From positions 1,426,001 to 1,490,000 of the forward strand of contig OZ253954.1 of assembly GCA_965267405.1 (NCBI GenBank): DNA of 64,000 nt, read 5' to 3'. The notes below the pieces were generated by a model. It did no database searches. It was not told the origin of the DNA and saw only the letters and a list, made by a program, of their open reading frames with translations. Every line of letters starts with the position of its first letter. The first letter of the stretch is position 1. Positions 25,857 through 35,346 of this stretch are shown in pieces. The position numbers and the translations under genes were made by a program. This DNA is from JAPPOI01 sp028818055 (GTDB taxonomy: Bacteria; Pseudomonadota; Alphaproteobacteria; Rhodobacterales; Rhodobacteraceae).

Positions 25857-28800
25857 TGCAGCTGGACGACGCCACCCTCGCCCAAGTCGACGCTGCCGAC
25901 CCCTCTTCGTCCACCTGGCTGTCGGCAAATGCCGGCTCTGGAAAAACCCGCGTACTCACCGATCGCGTGGCCCGGCTATTGTTTGACGGAACTGACCCAC
26001 AGAAAATCCTTTGCCTGACGTATACGAAAGCCGCTGCTTCCGAGATGCAAAACCGGCTTTTCAAACGCTTGGGAAGCTGGGCGATGTTGGACGATGCCGC
26101 GCTAACTGAAACGCTGTCGGCCCTTGGAATTGCCAATGCGACGGACCTGGACAAGGCACGAACGCTGTTTGCACGCGCCATAGACACGCCTGGCGGGCTT
26201 AAGATCCAGACCATCCATTCGTTTTGCTCTGCATTGCTCCGGCAGTTTCCTCTGGAAGCGGGAATAACTCCGAATTTCACCGAAATCGATGAGTCCATGC
26301 AAAGCGAGCTGATTGAAGTTGCGTTGGACCGGCTGGCAGAAAGTGGATCTTCGGCGTTCTCCGAGCTGGCGTTGCTGCACTCTTCGGATTCTGTTGTCAA
26401 CCTTTGCCGAGACATTGTTCGTAATCAGGAAAGTTTTGCGCGCACATCGAAATCAAACGTGTTTGCAGAATTCAATCTGGAACCCGAATTTGATGAAAAT
26501 GCCTTTGTTAGTGACTGTTTGTCGGTAGAAGATCTTCAGTTTTGCAAGTCGATGGCCCTGAGTCTTGAAGCTGGCAAATCCGAAGACATCAAAGCTTCGG
26601 CCGCTTTCAAAGCACTTCCAGATACTCCAAATGCGGGCACGCTCGAAACGTTGGGACGGCTCTTTGTTTATGACAGCTCGACGAAGTCACCTGGGCTTCC
26701 AAAGACAAACAGACTGCCATCATCAGCGCTAAAAAAGGGCGCCCTCGCGGAGGTTACACCAAAGCTTCACGAGCTGATGGAACGGATCGCTGAGGCCTTT
26801 CCGACATTTCAAGCGGCGCGGATCGCATCCAAAACATGGGTTTTGCGTCACTTTGCCCAAGAGTTCCTCCCGCTCTATCAGCACGAGAAGGCCCAACGTG
26901 GATATTTGGACTTCGACGACTTGATCCTGAAAACACGGGATTTGTTGTCTGATGAAAGCTTTGCTTGGGTGCTTTACCGACTTGATGGCGGGATAGACCA
27001 CATCCTCGTCGACGAAGCCCAGGACACCAGCCCAGCGCAGTGGCAGGTGATCGATGCCCTTTGCGCCGAAATGGCCTCGGGCAAAGGCGCTCGTGACGAT
27101 GTTGAGCGCACACTCTTCGTCGTGGGCGACAAAAAGCAATCAATTTACAGCTTTCAAGGCGCGGATGCGCGGATGTTCAACGCTATGAACGACAAGTTTC
27201 GCAGTCAGATGGGCGGCGAGGCATTGCGTGACCGAGGTCTCCGATACTCGTTCCGATCGTCTCCCGCCATTTTGAAGGCTGTCGACGCTGTTTTCGAAGA
27301 AAATGCAGGGCTGGACGACGATCTGGATCACCGCGCCTACCATTCGGCTCTTCCCGGCCGCGTCGACCTTTGGGACATCGTCGAGCCGCCGGAGAAACCC
27401 GAGGAAGACGATTGGTTCGCACCTGTGGACCGGCCGTCCGAGAACTCTACACAGAATATCCTGGCACACGACATAGCTGCCAAAGTGGGCGACCTTCTTA
27501 AAACAGGCTCTATTCCGGCGGATTCCGGCGGTTTTCGCAGGATCCAGCCCGAAGATATCCTCATTCTTGTGCAAAGCCGAGGAGCACTGTTCAACAGCAT
27601 CATTCGTGAGTGCAAGGCTATCGATATTCCGATTGCGGGCGCCGATCGGCTGAAGATAAACGCAGAGCTTGCGGTCCGTGATCTACTGGCTTTGTTGTCG
27701 GTGGTGTCGCTGCCCGAAGACGACTTGTCCCTTGCGACCGTCCTTCGATCACCACTTTTTGGATGGTCCGAACAGGACCTTTACGATCTGGCACATCAGC
27801 GAGAGGGATATTTATGGGCCGAACTGCGTCGCCGAAAGAACGAATTCCCGTCAGCATACGACGAAATTGAGGAGCTTCGACGCCGTGCTGATTTTCTTCG
27901 CCCTTACGAAATGCTCGAATTCATTCTCGGATCGATGCGCGGTCGTCAAAAACTGACCGCAAGACTGGGCGCCGAAGCGGAAGACGGTATCGATGAGCTT
28001 TTGAATCAGGCGGTTTCTTATGAGCGAACCCAGGTACCCTCACTAACCGGGTTCGTCACAAAAATATCGAGTGAAATCATTGATATTAAGCGCGAAACCG
28101 ACTCCTCGGGGCATCTTGTTCGCGTAATGACCGTTCACGGTGCGAAGGGTTTAGAGGCGCCAATTGTGATCCTGCCGCACACTGTTCGCGTGGGAAGGCC
28201 AGGTCATGCCAGTTTTGTTTTGAACAGAAATGGAAGCCCGATCTGGAATGCTGCAGGCAAGTTTGCCCCACAAATTGTCCAGGACGCTCAAGAAGACGCT
28301 GCGGCGGCGCAAAGTCAGGAAGACGAACGGCTTCTCTACGTTGCAATGACGCGCGCCGCCTATTGGTTCATTGGGGCAGGTGCCGGGTACACCCGCATGC
28401 CCAAGACAAATTGGCACCAGAAGATTGAGTCCGGCTTGAAGCGGGCAGGGGCGGGAACGGTCACCGAGAATGAGCGCGCATTCCTTCGCCTGTCTTTTGG
28501 AGAGTGGGAAGAGGCAAAGGACACACAAATTTCGAAAGAAGAGACTGTTTCACGGGTTTTTGCGGAAATTCCCTCAGGCGCTCCGGCGAATTTGCCCGCA
28601 AAACCAACGCTTCTTTCGCCGTCTGATCTTGGTGGCGCAAAGGCCCTCGCTTCATCTGACGTAATTCCACAAGATGGGCGCGCCTTCGGCACAACTCTTC
28701 ACAAGTTGCTTGAGGTGCTGCCTGCTTGCGAGAGAGAAAAATGGCCCGCGATCGTCGAAAAGGTCGCAGGACTTGAAGCTGACGACCCAAAGGAAGCGTC

Positions 28801-29176
28801 CCGGCTGCTTCGTGCGGTGTCAGACGTCGTCGATTTTGCACCAGACGTCTTCGTGCCCGATGCACTTGCCGAAGTTGACGTATTTGCGCACGCGCCATCA
28901 TTGAAGTCAGGCCTGTTCGGTTCAGTCGATCGCCTGATTATCCGTGACGACATCATTCATTGCATCGATTTCAAATCCAACTCGATAATCCCAAAACATG
29001 CTAACGATGTGCCAGAAGGGATACTGCGACAAATGGGGGCGTATCTTGAAGCGTTGGAGGCCATATGGCCAGACATGCCCATCAAGCTTGAAATCATTTG
29101 GACATCTGGACCTGAACGAATGGTGTTAGAACACGGCATCGTGAGGAACGCACTGGCGATGGCCACAACATCTTGA
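25856..29176 (+). CDS. addA: ATP-dependent helicase/nuclease AddA
   Basis: UvrD-type helicase with a C-terminal nuclease, 1106 aa. Walker A (ANAGSGKT) lies near residue 27, the DEAQD Walker B in HILVDEAQDTS, motif VMTVHGAKGLEAP near 765, and the nuclease core CIDFKSN near 1040. Start at the ATG overlapping the addB stop, leaving a 1-bp overlap. It acts with AddB in recombinational repair. The trxA promoter begins inside its last codons. Confidence 0.96.
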   Translation: MQLDDATLAQVDAADPSSSTWLSANAGSGKTRVLTDRVARLLFDGTDPQKILCLTYTKAAASEMQNRLFKRLGSWAMLDDAALTETLSALGIANATDLDKARTLFARAIDTPGGLKIQTIHSFCSALLRQFPLEAGITPNFTEIDESMQSELIEVALDRLAESGSSAFSELALLHSSDSVVNLCRDIVRNQESFARTSKSNVFAEFNLEPEFDENAFVSDCLSVEDLQFCKSMALSLEAGKSEDIKASAAFKALPDTPNAGTLETLGRLFVYDSSTKSPGLPKTNRLPSSALKKGALAEVTPKLHELMERIAEAFPTFQAARIASKTWVLRHFAQEFLPLYQHEKAQRGYLDFDDLILKTRDLLSDESFAWVLYRLDGGIDHILVDEAQDTSPAQWQVIDALCAEMASGKGARDDVERTLFVVGDKKQSIYSFQGADARMFNAMNDKFRSQMGGEALRDRGLRYSFRSSPAILKAVDAVFEENAGLDDDLDHRAYHSALPGRVDLWDIVEPPEKPEEDDWFAPVDRPSENSTQNILAHDIAAKVGDLLKTGSIPADSGGFRRIQPEDILILVQSRGALFNSIIRECKAIDIPIAGADRLKINAELAVRDLLALLSVVSLPEDDLSLATVLRSPLFGWSEQDLYDLAHQREGYLWAELRRRKNEFPSAYDEIEELRRRADFLRPYEMLEFILGSMRGRQKLTARLGAEAEDGIDELLNQAVSYERTQVPSLTGFVTKISSEIIDIKRETDSSGHLVRVMTVHGAKGLEAPIVILPHTVRVGRPGHASFVLNRNGSPIWNAAGKFAPQIVQDAQEDAAAAQSQEDERLLYVAMTRAAYWFIGAGAGYTRMPKTNWHQKIESGLKRAGAGTVTENERAFLRLSFGEWEEAKDTQISKEETVSRVFAEIPSGAPANLPAKPTLLSPSDLGGAKALASSDVIPQDGRAFGTTLHKLLEVLPACEREKWPAIVEKVAGLEADDPKEASRLLRAVSDVVDFAPDVFVPDALAEVDVFAHAPSLKSGLFGSVDRLIIRDDIIHCIDFKSNSIIPKHANDVPEGILRQMGAYLEALEAIWPDMPIKLEIIWTSGPERMVLEHGIVRNALAMATTS

Positions 29177-29201
29177 CGTTGGGCCTTCCTGTTCCTAATT
29201 T
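29173..29201 (+). promoter_or_regulatory. Sigma-70-type promoter of trxA
   Basis: TTGACG (29173-29178), a 17-base spacer and TAATTT (29196-29201). The -35 box overlaps the addA stop codon. It lies about 30 bases before trxA, so trxA need not depend on the addAB operon. Confidence 0.55.
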
Positions 29202-29233
29202 CCGACTCTCGCCACCGCGCCAAGGAGATGAAC

Positions 29234-29554
29234 ATGGCAACCGTAGCTGTCACTGACGACACATTTGACGCCGAAGTCCGCCAGTCGGATGTACCGGTTG
29301 TCGTGGACTTTTGGGCCGAATGGTGTGGTCCATGCAAGATGATTGGCCCGGCTCTGGAAGAGCTAAGCGACGAATACGGCGGCCAGGTTAAGATTGCCAA
29401 GGTCAACGTCGACGAAAATCCAAATTCGCCGGCGCAACTGGGCGTTCGCGGCATTCCTGCGCTCTTCCTTTTCAAGGACGGCGAAGTCGTTTCGAACAAA
29501 ACCGGCGCAGCACCCAAGGCCGCACTTAAAGGTTGGATCGACGACTCAATCTAA
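29234..29554 (+). CDS. trxA: Thioredoxin
   Basis: Cytoplasmic thioredoxin of 106 aa with the active site WCGPC at residues 30-34 and the cis-proline in RGIPALFLF. It reduces protein disulfides, including those of ribonucleotide reductase and MsrA (a msrA gene is at 58 kb). AAGGAG six bases before 29234 favours that ATG over the one at 29228, which directly abuts it. An intrinsic terminator follows. Confidence 0.96.
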   Translation: MATVAVTDDTFDAEVRQSDVPVVVDFWAEWCGPCKMIGPALEELSDEYGGQVKIAKVNVDENPNSPAQLGVRGIPALFLFKDGEVVSNKTGAAPKAALKGWIDDSI

Positions 29555-29576
29555 AAGGCTGTAAACACGGCTTTCC

Positions 29577-29605
29577 AAAGGGCGCTTTTCGCGCCCTTTT
29601 GTTTT
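29577..29605 (+). terminator. Intrinsic terminator after trxA
   Basis: A 9-bp perfect stem (AAAGGGCGC 29577-29585 with GCGCCCTTT 29591-29599), a 5-base loop and a T-rich tail (TTTTGTTTT). It is the clearest rho-independent terminator in the window and separates trxA from hslVU. Confidence 0.9.
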
Positions 29606-29632
29606 GCGGACCAAGGGGCAAGTTTTCAAAGC

Positions 29633-29661
29633 CTTGCAGTTCGACTTATGCCGCCGCATAT
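29633..29661 (+). promoter_or_regulatory. Sigma-32-like promoter of hslVU
   Basis: CTTGCAG (29633-29639), a 14-base spacer and CCGCATAT (29654-29661). The second box has one mismatch to the heat-shock -10 CCCCATNT. It lies between the trxA terminator and hslV, about 25 bases before the start codon. Confidence 0.55.
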
Positions 29662-29686
29662 AGCCTTCAACGTGAAGGAGACGCGC

Positions 29687-30235
29687 ATGTCTGAAGAATT
29701 TCCTGGCTGGCATGGCACGACGATCATCGGCGTCCGAAAGGGCGGACAAGTTGTGATTGCCGGAGACGGCCAGGTGAGCCTTGGTCAGACGGTTATCAAG
29801 GGCACCGCCAAAAAAGTTCGTAAACTTAGCCCGGGCGGATATGACATTATTGCCGGATTTGCTGGCTCGACCGCCGATGCGTTCACGCTGCTTGAACGCC
29901 TCGAAGCAAAGCTCGAGGCTACTCCGGGTCAGCTTCAGCGCGCTGCCGTTGAATTGGCCAAGGATTGGCGAACCGACAAGTACCTTCAGAAATTGGAAGC
30001 GATGCTCATCGTAACGGACGGGACCGAGCTTTATGTTGTGACTGGGGCAGGGGACGTCCTTGAGCCGGAACACGATGTGACTGCAATCGGATCGGGTGGG
30101 AATTATGCGCTCGCCGCCGGACGCGCGCTAATGGACAGCGACCTTGATGCCGAAGCCATTGCTCGCAAGGCCATGGCCATCGCAGCAGACATCTGCGTAT
30201 TTACAAATGGAAACCTAACGGTCGAAGCACTTTAG
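29687..30235 (+). CDS. hslV: ATP-dependent protease subunit HslV
   Basis: Peptidase subunit (182 aa) of the HslUV proteasome-like protease. After removal of the first ten residues, Thr11 in HGTTIIGVRKGG becomes the N-terminal nucleophile. The body (VIAGDGQVSLG, TAIGSGGNYALAA) is typical. AAGGAGA before 29687 decides the start. hslU follows after 131 bp. Confidence 0.97.
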   Translation: MSEEFPGWHGTTIIGVRKGGQVVIAGDGQVSLGQTVIKGTAKKVRKLSPGGYDIIAGFAGSTADAFTLLERLEAKLEATPGQLQRAAVELAKDWRTDKYLQKLEAMLIVTDGTELYVVTGAGDVLEPEHDVTAIGSGGNYALAAGRALMDSDLDAEAIARKAMAIAADICVFTNGNLTVEAL

Positions 30236-30366
30236 CGAACCGGCTCTTACAATCGGCGAAACAAAAAAGGCCTAATAGCAGCGCAAAAATGGAGCACGAA
30301 CGGCTCGTTGCTCATCTTAAGTAAGCCCCGCGTCACACGCCCAACAACCCTGTATCTGGAACTGGT

Positions 30367-31677
30367 ATGACAGACCTGACCCCCCGCGAAATCGTATCCG
30401 AGCTTGATCGCTTCATTGTCGGCCAAAAAGACGCCAAGCGTGCTGTCGCCGTGGCGTTGCGCAATCGCTGGCGCCGTAAGCAGCTGGATGATGATCTCCG
30501 AGACGAAGTGTATCCGAAGAACATTCTAATGATCGGGCCCACGGGCGTCGGTAAGACCGAGATTTCCCGGCGTCTGGCCAAGTTAGCAAAAGCTCCGTTT
30601 CTAAAGGTCGAGGCGACAAAGTTCACGGAAGTTGGTTATGTTGGCCGCGACGTAGAACAGATTGTCCGGGATCTTGTTGAAGCCGCGATCACAATGACCC
30701 GCGAACATATGCGCGACGATGTGAAGGCCAACGCTCACAAGGCTGCGGAAGACCGGGTTCTTGCTGCAATTGCGGGCGAAAATGCACGCGAGCAAACCCT
30801 CGAGATGTTCCGCAACAAACTCAAAAAGGGCGAGCTGGACGACACAATTATCGAACTCGATATTCAGGACACATCAAATCCGTTGCAGGGTTTTGAGATG
30901 CCGGGAATGCCTCCGGGGCAGGGTGGCGTTGGAATTGATTTAGGCTCGATTTTTGGCAAGGGATTCCCAGGCCGCACTGTGCGAAAGAAGATGACCGTCG
31001 CCCAAAGCTACGAGGTTTTAATCGGCGAAGAGGCCGACAAGCTTCTTGATGATGAAACGGTAACAAAATCTGCTCTATCTGCGGTCGAACAGAACGGAAT
31101 CGTGTTTCTTGATGAAATTGACAAGGTCACGGCTCGGTCAGAAACCCGCGGTGCCGACGTTTCGCGTGAAGGCGTTCAACGTGACTTGCTTCCTTTGATC
31201 GAAGGCACAACCGTCAGCACAAAACACGGACCCGTCAAAACGGACCACATTCTCTTCATCGCGTCGGGCGCGTTTCACATAGCAAAGCCATCTGACCTAC
31301 TGCCAGAGCTTCAGGGGCGTTTACCGATCCGCGTGAATTTACGCGCGCTGACTGAGGAAGACTTCGTACGAATCCTCACCGAAACCGATAACGCTTTGAC
31401 CCGCCAGTACACGGCGCTCATGGGAACCGAAGAAGTGGTGGTCTCGTTCACCGAAGATGGCATAGCGGCACTGGCGCACATTGCTGCCGAGGTAAATCAA
31501 TCGGTCGAGAATATTGGTGCTCGTCGTCTTTACACTGTGATGGAGCGTGTCTTCGAAGAACTCTCGTTCACCGCTCCGGATCGCGGCGGCGAAGAGGTCA
31601 CCGTAGACAAGGCATTTGTCGAAACGAACCTCGGCGAGCTTATGGGTGCGTCGGACATGAGCCGTTACGTTCTCTAG
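30367..31677 (+). CDS. hslU: HslUV ATPase subunit HslU
   Basis: AAA+ unfoldase of 436 aa that feeds substrates to HslV. Walker A GPTGVGKT is at 57-64, followed by the I-domain insertion with a Gly/Met/Pro-rich linker (about 165-205) and Walker B IVFLDEIDK near 250. The C-terminal end SRYVL matches the tail that docks into HslV. The 131-bp gap to hslV has no clear terminator, so the two are probably co-transcribed. Confidence 0.97.
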   Translation: MTDLTPREIVSELDRFIVGQKDAKRAVAVALRNRWRRKQLDDDLRDEVYPKNILMIGPTGVGKTEISRRLAKLAKAPFLKVEATKFTEVGYVGRDVEQIVRDLVEAAITMTREHMRDDVKANAHKAAEDRVLAAIAGENAREQTLEMFRNKLKKGELDDTIIELDIQDTSNPLQGFEMPGMPPGQGGVGIDLGSIFGKGFPGRTVRKKMTVAQSYEVLIGEEADKLLDDETVTKSALSAVEQNGIVFLDEIDKVTARSETRGADVSREGVQRDLLPLIEGTTVSTKHGPVKTDHILFIASGAFHIAKPSDLLPELQGRLPIRVNLRALTEEDFVRILTETDNALTRQYTALMGTEEVVVSFTEDGIAALAHIAAEVNQSVENIGARRLYTVMERVFEELSFTAPDRGGEEVTVDKAFVETNLGELMGASDMSRYVL

Positions 31678-31728
31678 CCGCTTTTCCAGCACAGCGGTGT
31701 CAGTTATTGAGCACTTAGGGGGTTCCGC

Positions 31729-32826
31729 GTGCTCCATTTACGATCCTTGGTTTTTGTTGGCGTCGCTGCGGTACTGTCCGCCTGCAGCAATGGCAACAGT
31801 TTGAAATTGGTGCCGGACGGCACTGAGGTCGGTGCGCTGTCTGAGGTTTTCGTCGCGACAAACCGCGCCCAGATTTCCGGGCCTGAGCAATATGTCCGAA
31901 ACGATAGTACAGAGTACCTAAAGCTCGTGGCGAGAATTCCGCCAAACCGATCCGCGGGTGAGCTCACATTGCCTGGACGCGAAATAAATGCGGACGAACA
32001 CTTTCTGGCACAGTCGATTTCAAAGCACCCTACCGCCGAACATCACATTCGTGACCTTCGCAAGTCGCTTATGCGCAGACCTGCAAATGCGCGCGAAGTC
32101 GTTCTTTTCGTGCACGGCTATTACACCAATTTTGCCTATGGTGTGATGCGGGTCGCTCAACTTGATCACGACCTGAAGTATCCCGGAGCGGTCACCCACT
32201 TTTCATGGCCCAGCGCCGGGCGCCCGTTGGGATACGGTTATGATCGTGACAGTGTGCTGTTCTCTCGTGACGCGCTGGAATCCTACATTCGAGACTTGGC
32301 AAAAACCGGCGTCCGGGTGTTGCTGGTCGGGCATTCTATGGGCGCACAGCTCTCGGTCGAGGCGATACGTCAAATAGAGTTGAAAACCCCGGGTTGGAGT
32401 AAGCGAAATTTAAGCGGTGTCGTTCTGTTGTCGCCCGACATCGACATAGATGTTTTCCGCAGCCAGACTTCTGCAATCGCGCAGATGCCAGAGCCTTTCA
32501 TCATCTTCGTGTCTGACAAGGATCGGGTGTTGGATCTTTCGGCCTTCATTACTGGAGAGCGCGAGCGTCTTGGCAACTTGAGCGATGCTTCCCGCTTGTC
32601 TGAAATTCAAGTGACGCTGATGGATGTCACAAACTTCAATAATGGTTTGGGCCACTTCAATGTCGGAACTTCCGAGGGGCTCATGAGCATTCTTCGAGAG
32701 CTTCCTCAGCTGGATTCGACGTTTGCGGGCAATGTCACAGGTGGCGAGACGTTTCGATACGGCGCTGTCATGACAATTCAGAATGTGACCAGCATTATTC
32801 TTTCACCGATCTCCGCTTTGCCGTAG
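31729..32826 (+). CDS. Lipoprotein with alpha/beta-hydrolase domain (DUF900-like)
   Basis: A 365-aa protein whose signal peptide ends in the lipobox LSAC (Cys19), so it should be lipid-anchored. The hydrolase core has VLFVHGYYTNF (about 125-135) and the nucleophile elbow GHSMG at 201-205 with Ser203. It resembles the COG4782/DUF900 family of esterase-like proteins with no established substrate. The start is GTG preceded by AGGGGG. It begins 51 bp after hslU on the same strand. Confidence 0.82.
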   Translation: MLHLRSLVFVGVAAVLSACSNGNSLKLVPDGTEVGALSEVFVATNRAQISGPEQYVRNDSTEYLKLVARIPPNRSAGELTLPGREINADEHFLAQSISKHPTAEHHIRDLRKSLMRRPANAREVVLFVHGYYTNFAYGVMRVAQLDHDLKYPGAVTHFSWPSAGRPLGYGYDRDSVLFSRDALESYIRDLAKTGVRVLLVGHSMGAQLSVEAIRQIELKTPGWSKRNLSGVVLLSPDIDIDVFRSQTSAIAQMPEPFIIFVSDKDRVLDLSAFITGERERLGNLSDASRLSEIQVTLMDVTNFNNGLGHFNVGTSEGLMSILRELPQLDSTFAGNVTGGETFRYGAVMTIQNVTSIILSPISALP

Positions 32827-32890
32827 CTTGCAACCAGTATGGCGGATGACATTGTGCCTGATCCGCAATTCACCAAATTGGATTTTTTCG

Positions 32891-33526
32891 ATGTACGCTC
32901 AAGAAGCATTCAGAGAAGATCGTGTGGATGTTTTATCTGATGCGATCAGAGACATTCGTTTTGCTGCGTTGGTTTCGACAACAAGTGAAGGGATGTTCGC
33001 ATCCCATGTTCCGATGGAGTTCCGGCAAGATGGTGAGTCAGTTTATCTGCAAACTCACTTAGCGCGTCCAAACCCACATTGGCGTGCACTTGGCGACGGC
33101 GCGGACACGATTGCAATTTTCCAAGGCCCTCAGTCGTACATTACCCCGTCGTGGTACGCTTCGAAAAAGGAGCATGGCAAAGTTGTACCGACTTGGGCGT
33201 ATATTGCCGTTCACGCGCATGGCTCAGCACGAACGGTGGAAGATGATAGCTGGCTACTGCGTCATCTCAACGCAATGACGAACGCAAATGAAATCAGCCA
33301 ATCAGAGCCGTGGAAGGTCGACGATGCGCCAGAGCGTTTCATCGGCTCGCTATCTCGAGGAATTGTAGGGGTTGAGATGAAGGTCTCTCGCCTCGAAGGG
33401 AGCTGGAAGATCAACCAGAACAAAAGCGAAGGCGACGTCGCCGGCACCTACGAGGGGCTTTTGCAAGCTGGTGAAGACGGGCGGGCATTGGCGCAAGCCT
33501 TGCAGGAACGTTTGTTAACGGAATGA
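32891..33526 (+). CDS. FMN-binding PaiB-family protein
   Basis: A 211-aa protein of the PaiB family, a flavin-reductase-like split-barrel fold. Family-typical stretches are HVPMEF, QTHLARPNPHW and the run around FQGPQSYITPSWY. PaiB of Bacillus is called a negative transcriptional regulator, but most homologues have no proven DNA binding and may simply bind FMN or haem. The ATG at 32891 fits the family start; the frame continues upstream without support. An MFS gene follows after 9 bp. Confidence 0.85.
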   Translation: MYAQEAFREDRVDVLSDAIRDIRFAALVSTTSEGMFASHVPMEFRQDGESVYLQTHLARPNPHWRALGDGADTIAIFQGPQSYITPSWYASKKEHGKVVPTWAYIAVHAHGSARTVEDDSWLLRHLNAMTNANEISQSEPWKVDDAPERFIGSLSRGIVGVEMKVSRLEGSWKINQNKSEGDVAGTYEGLLQAGEDGRALAQALQERLLTE

Positions 33527-33535
33527 AGCCAGCAA

Positions 33536-34777
33536 ATGTCTGTCACTAGCTTCATGCGCACAAATGCCCGCTTTTTGTCAGCGGGCGTTCTGCTGGCATT
33601 CACCTCGAGCTATGGGCAGACCTTCTTCGTTTCGATATTCGCCGCCCAAATCATGGCGGCCTACAGCCTGACCGATGGGCAGTGGGGTCTGACCTACACT
33701 GTGGCAACCACCGCATCCGCTGTTTTGATGTTCTGGGCAGGAGCAGTTACCGACCACTTCCGCGTCCGCAGTCTAGCTTGGATCATTATTCCGGCATTGG
33801 CGCTGGCATGTGTTGGCATGGCCTGGAACACAAGCATTATCGGACTTGCGGTTCTGGTTTTTTTGTTGCGGTTTCTTGGGCAGGGCATGACCAGCCAACT
33901 TGCCGTGACTGCCATGGCCCGGTGGTTTGTCGCGCACCGAGGACTGGCACTTTCGATATCCGCAATGGGGTTTGCCGTGGGAACGGCTCTCTTCCCGGTG
34001 CTTTTTGCAACCCTTCTGGATCACTACCATTGGCGCAGCCTTTGGTTGGTCGCTGCCGCCCTTGTCATTGTGTCTTTGCCGCTGGTCATCTGGCTTTTGT
34101 CGGCGGAAAGGACACCTCAATCGCACGCCGAAAGCGCAACAACACTGGGAATGGACGGTAAGCATTGGACCCGGGGCGAGGTTATTCGGTCGCGCTTTTT
34201 CTGGTTGCTGTTCCCGCTGATCATTGGCCCACCTGCTTGGGGCACCGCATTGTTCTTTCAGCAAGTGCATATTGCCGAGACGAAAGGGTTCGGGCTGGCC
34301 GAGTATTTGGCTTTGCTCCCTTTGCTGACCACCGTTTCGGTCATCGTCATGGTGGTATCGGGACAGTTGATTGATCGCTTCGGATCGTCGGGCTTGATCC
34401 GAATTTACCTGATCCCGTTCGCTGTTAGTTTCCTGATCATCTCATCGGCGACATCACTTCCGGTCGTCGCAATCGGCTTAATGGTTTTTGGAATAGGCGC
34501 AGGAATGCAAGCTACGGTTCCAACAGCATTCTGGGCCGAGTACTTCGGCACACGTTATATCGGGGCGATCAAGGCAATATCCGCAAGCGTTATGGTTTTG
34601 GGTTCAGCCATCGGTCCGGGTGTATCAGGTGTGATCATCGACCTTGGATATTCCTTCCCCCAGCAGATGATCTACTACTCAGCCTTCTTCTTGGCCGCGA
34701 CCGGCCTGGTCTGGTTAGCGGTTCAGGAAGGGAAGCGAAGGCTACCGGCGCCGCAAATAGACGTAGAACGCGCCTGA
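33536..34777 (+). CDS. MFS transporter
   Basis: Major facilitator superfamily transporter of 413 aa with about twelve hydrophobic segments and a short central loop (about 185-215). The loop after segment 2 contains GAVTDHFRVR, the MFS motif-A position. The substrate is unknown; monocarboxylate-like or drug transporters look similar. It sits 9 bp after the PaiB-like gene. Its last 36 bases overlap the convergent smr gene. Confidence 0.88.
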   Translation: MSVTSFMRTNARFLSAGVLLAFTSSYGQTFFVSIFAAQIMAAYSLTDGQWGLTYTVATTASAVLMFWAGAVTDHFRVRSLAWIIIPALALACVGMAWNTSIIGLAVLVFLLRFLGQGMTSQLAVTAMARWFVAHRGLALSISAMGFAVGTALFPVLFATLLDHYHWRSLWLVAAALVIVSLPLVIWLLSAERTPQSHAESATTLGMDGKHWTRGEVIRSRFFWLLFPLIIGPPAWGTALFFQQVHIAETKGFGLAEYLALLPLLTTVSVIVMVVSGQLIDRFGSSGLIRIYLIPFAVSFLIISSATSLPVVAIGLMVFGIGAGMQATVPTAFWAEYFGTRYIGAIKAISASVMVLGSAIGPGVSGVIIDLGYSFPQQMIYYSAFFLAATGLVWLAVQEGKRRLPAPQIDVERA

Positions 34778-35344
34778 TCCGCCATGACGTTGATGCGCTT
34801 CAGCAACCTGAAGCACGACGGATTTCAAAGGTGGCGTCGAAAGCCAATGCGGAAGCTGGTGCCGAAGAACGCCAATTCGGGCCGGGATTGGGTTGCTGTC
34901 GTTCGAAACCCGACCCTTACCTGTAATCACCAAAACCAGCCGCTTTCCCGAAGCGTGCGATGACAGAATAAACGACGTCAGCGCGCCGTGTGCAGCCGAA
35001 GCCGTCATGCCGTGAAGGTCGATCTTGGCCTCGGGCGCAGTTTTTCCGCGCTTCATTTTTTGAAAGGTCTTGCGATCCATGGCAACAGGAGCCGAATTCA
35101 TCTGGCTTGAGAGAGTAGGTGCAAGATTGTGCGTCGGTGTTCTCTCCGATGTACGCGATCCAATCTCGAAAGGCTGAATTGTTGGCGCAGGACTCAGTTC
35201 CTGCTTTTTCTTCTTTTTGGGGCCTTTCTTGTGGGCGGTCGGCGCAAACTTGGCGCGTCCGTCCAGTGGTGTGGCGGTGTCGGCCACACGCTTCCAAAGC
35301 GCGCTTTCTTCTTCATTGAGCTTACGGGGTTTCTTGCCGGCCAT
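34742..35344 (-). CDS. Smr-domain protein
   Basis: A 200-aa protein with a basic, probably disordered N-terminus (Lys-rich near residues 40-50) and a C-terminal Smr domain containing DLHGMTASAA and LVLVITGKGR. Stand-alone Smr domains bind or nick branched nucleic acids; bacterial short forms have also been tied to ribosome rescue. It is 2 bp after mltA on the same strand. The 3' end overlaps the MFS gene by 36 bp in antisense. Confidence 0.88.
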   Translation of the reverse strand: MAGKKPRKLNEEESALWKRVADTATPLDGRAKFAPTAHKKGPKKKKKQELSPAPTIQPFEIGSRTSERTPTHNLAPTLSSQMNSAPVAMDRKTFQKMKRGKTAPEAKIDLHGMTASAAHGALTSFILSSHASGKRLVLVITGKGRVSNDSNPIPARIGVLRHQLPHWLSTPPLKSVVLQVAEAHQRHGGSGAFYVYLRRR

Positions 35345-35346
35345 AG

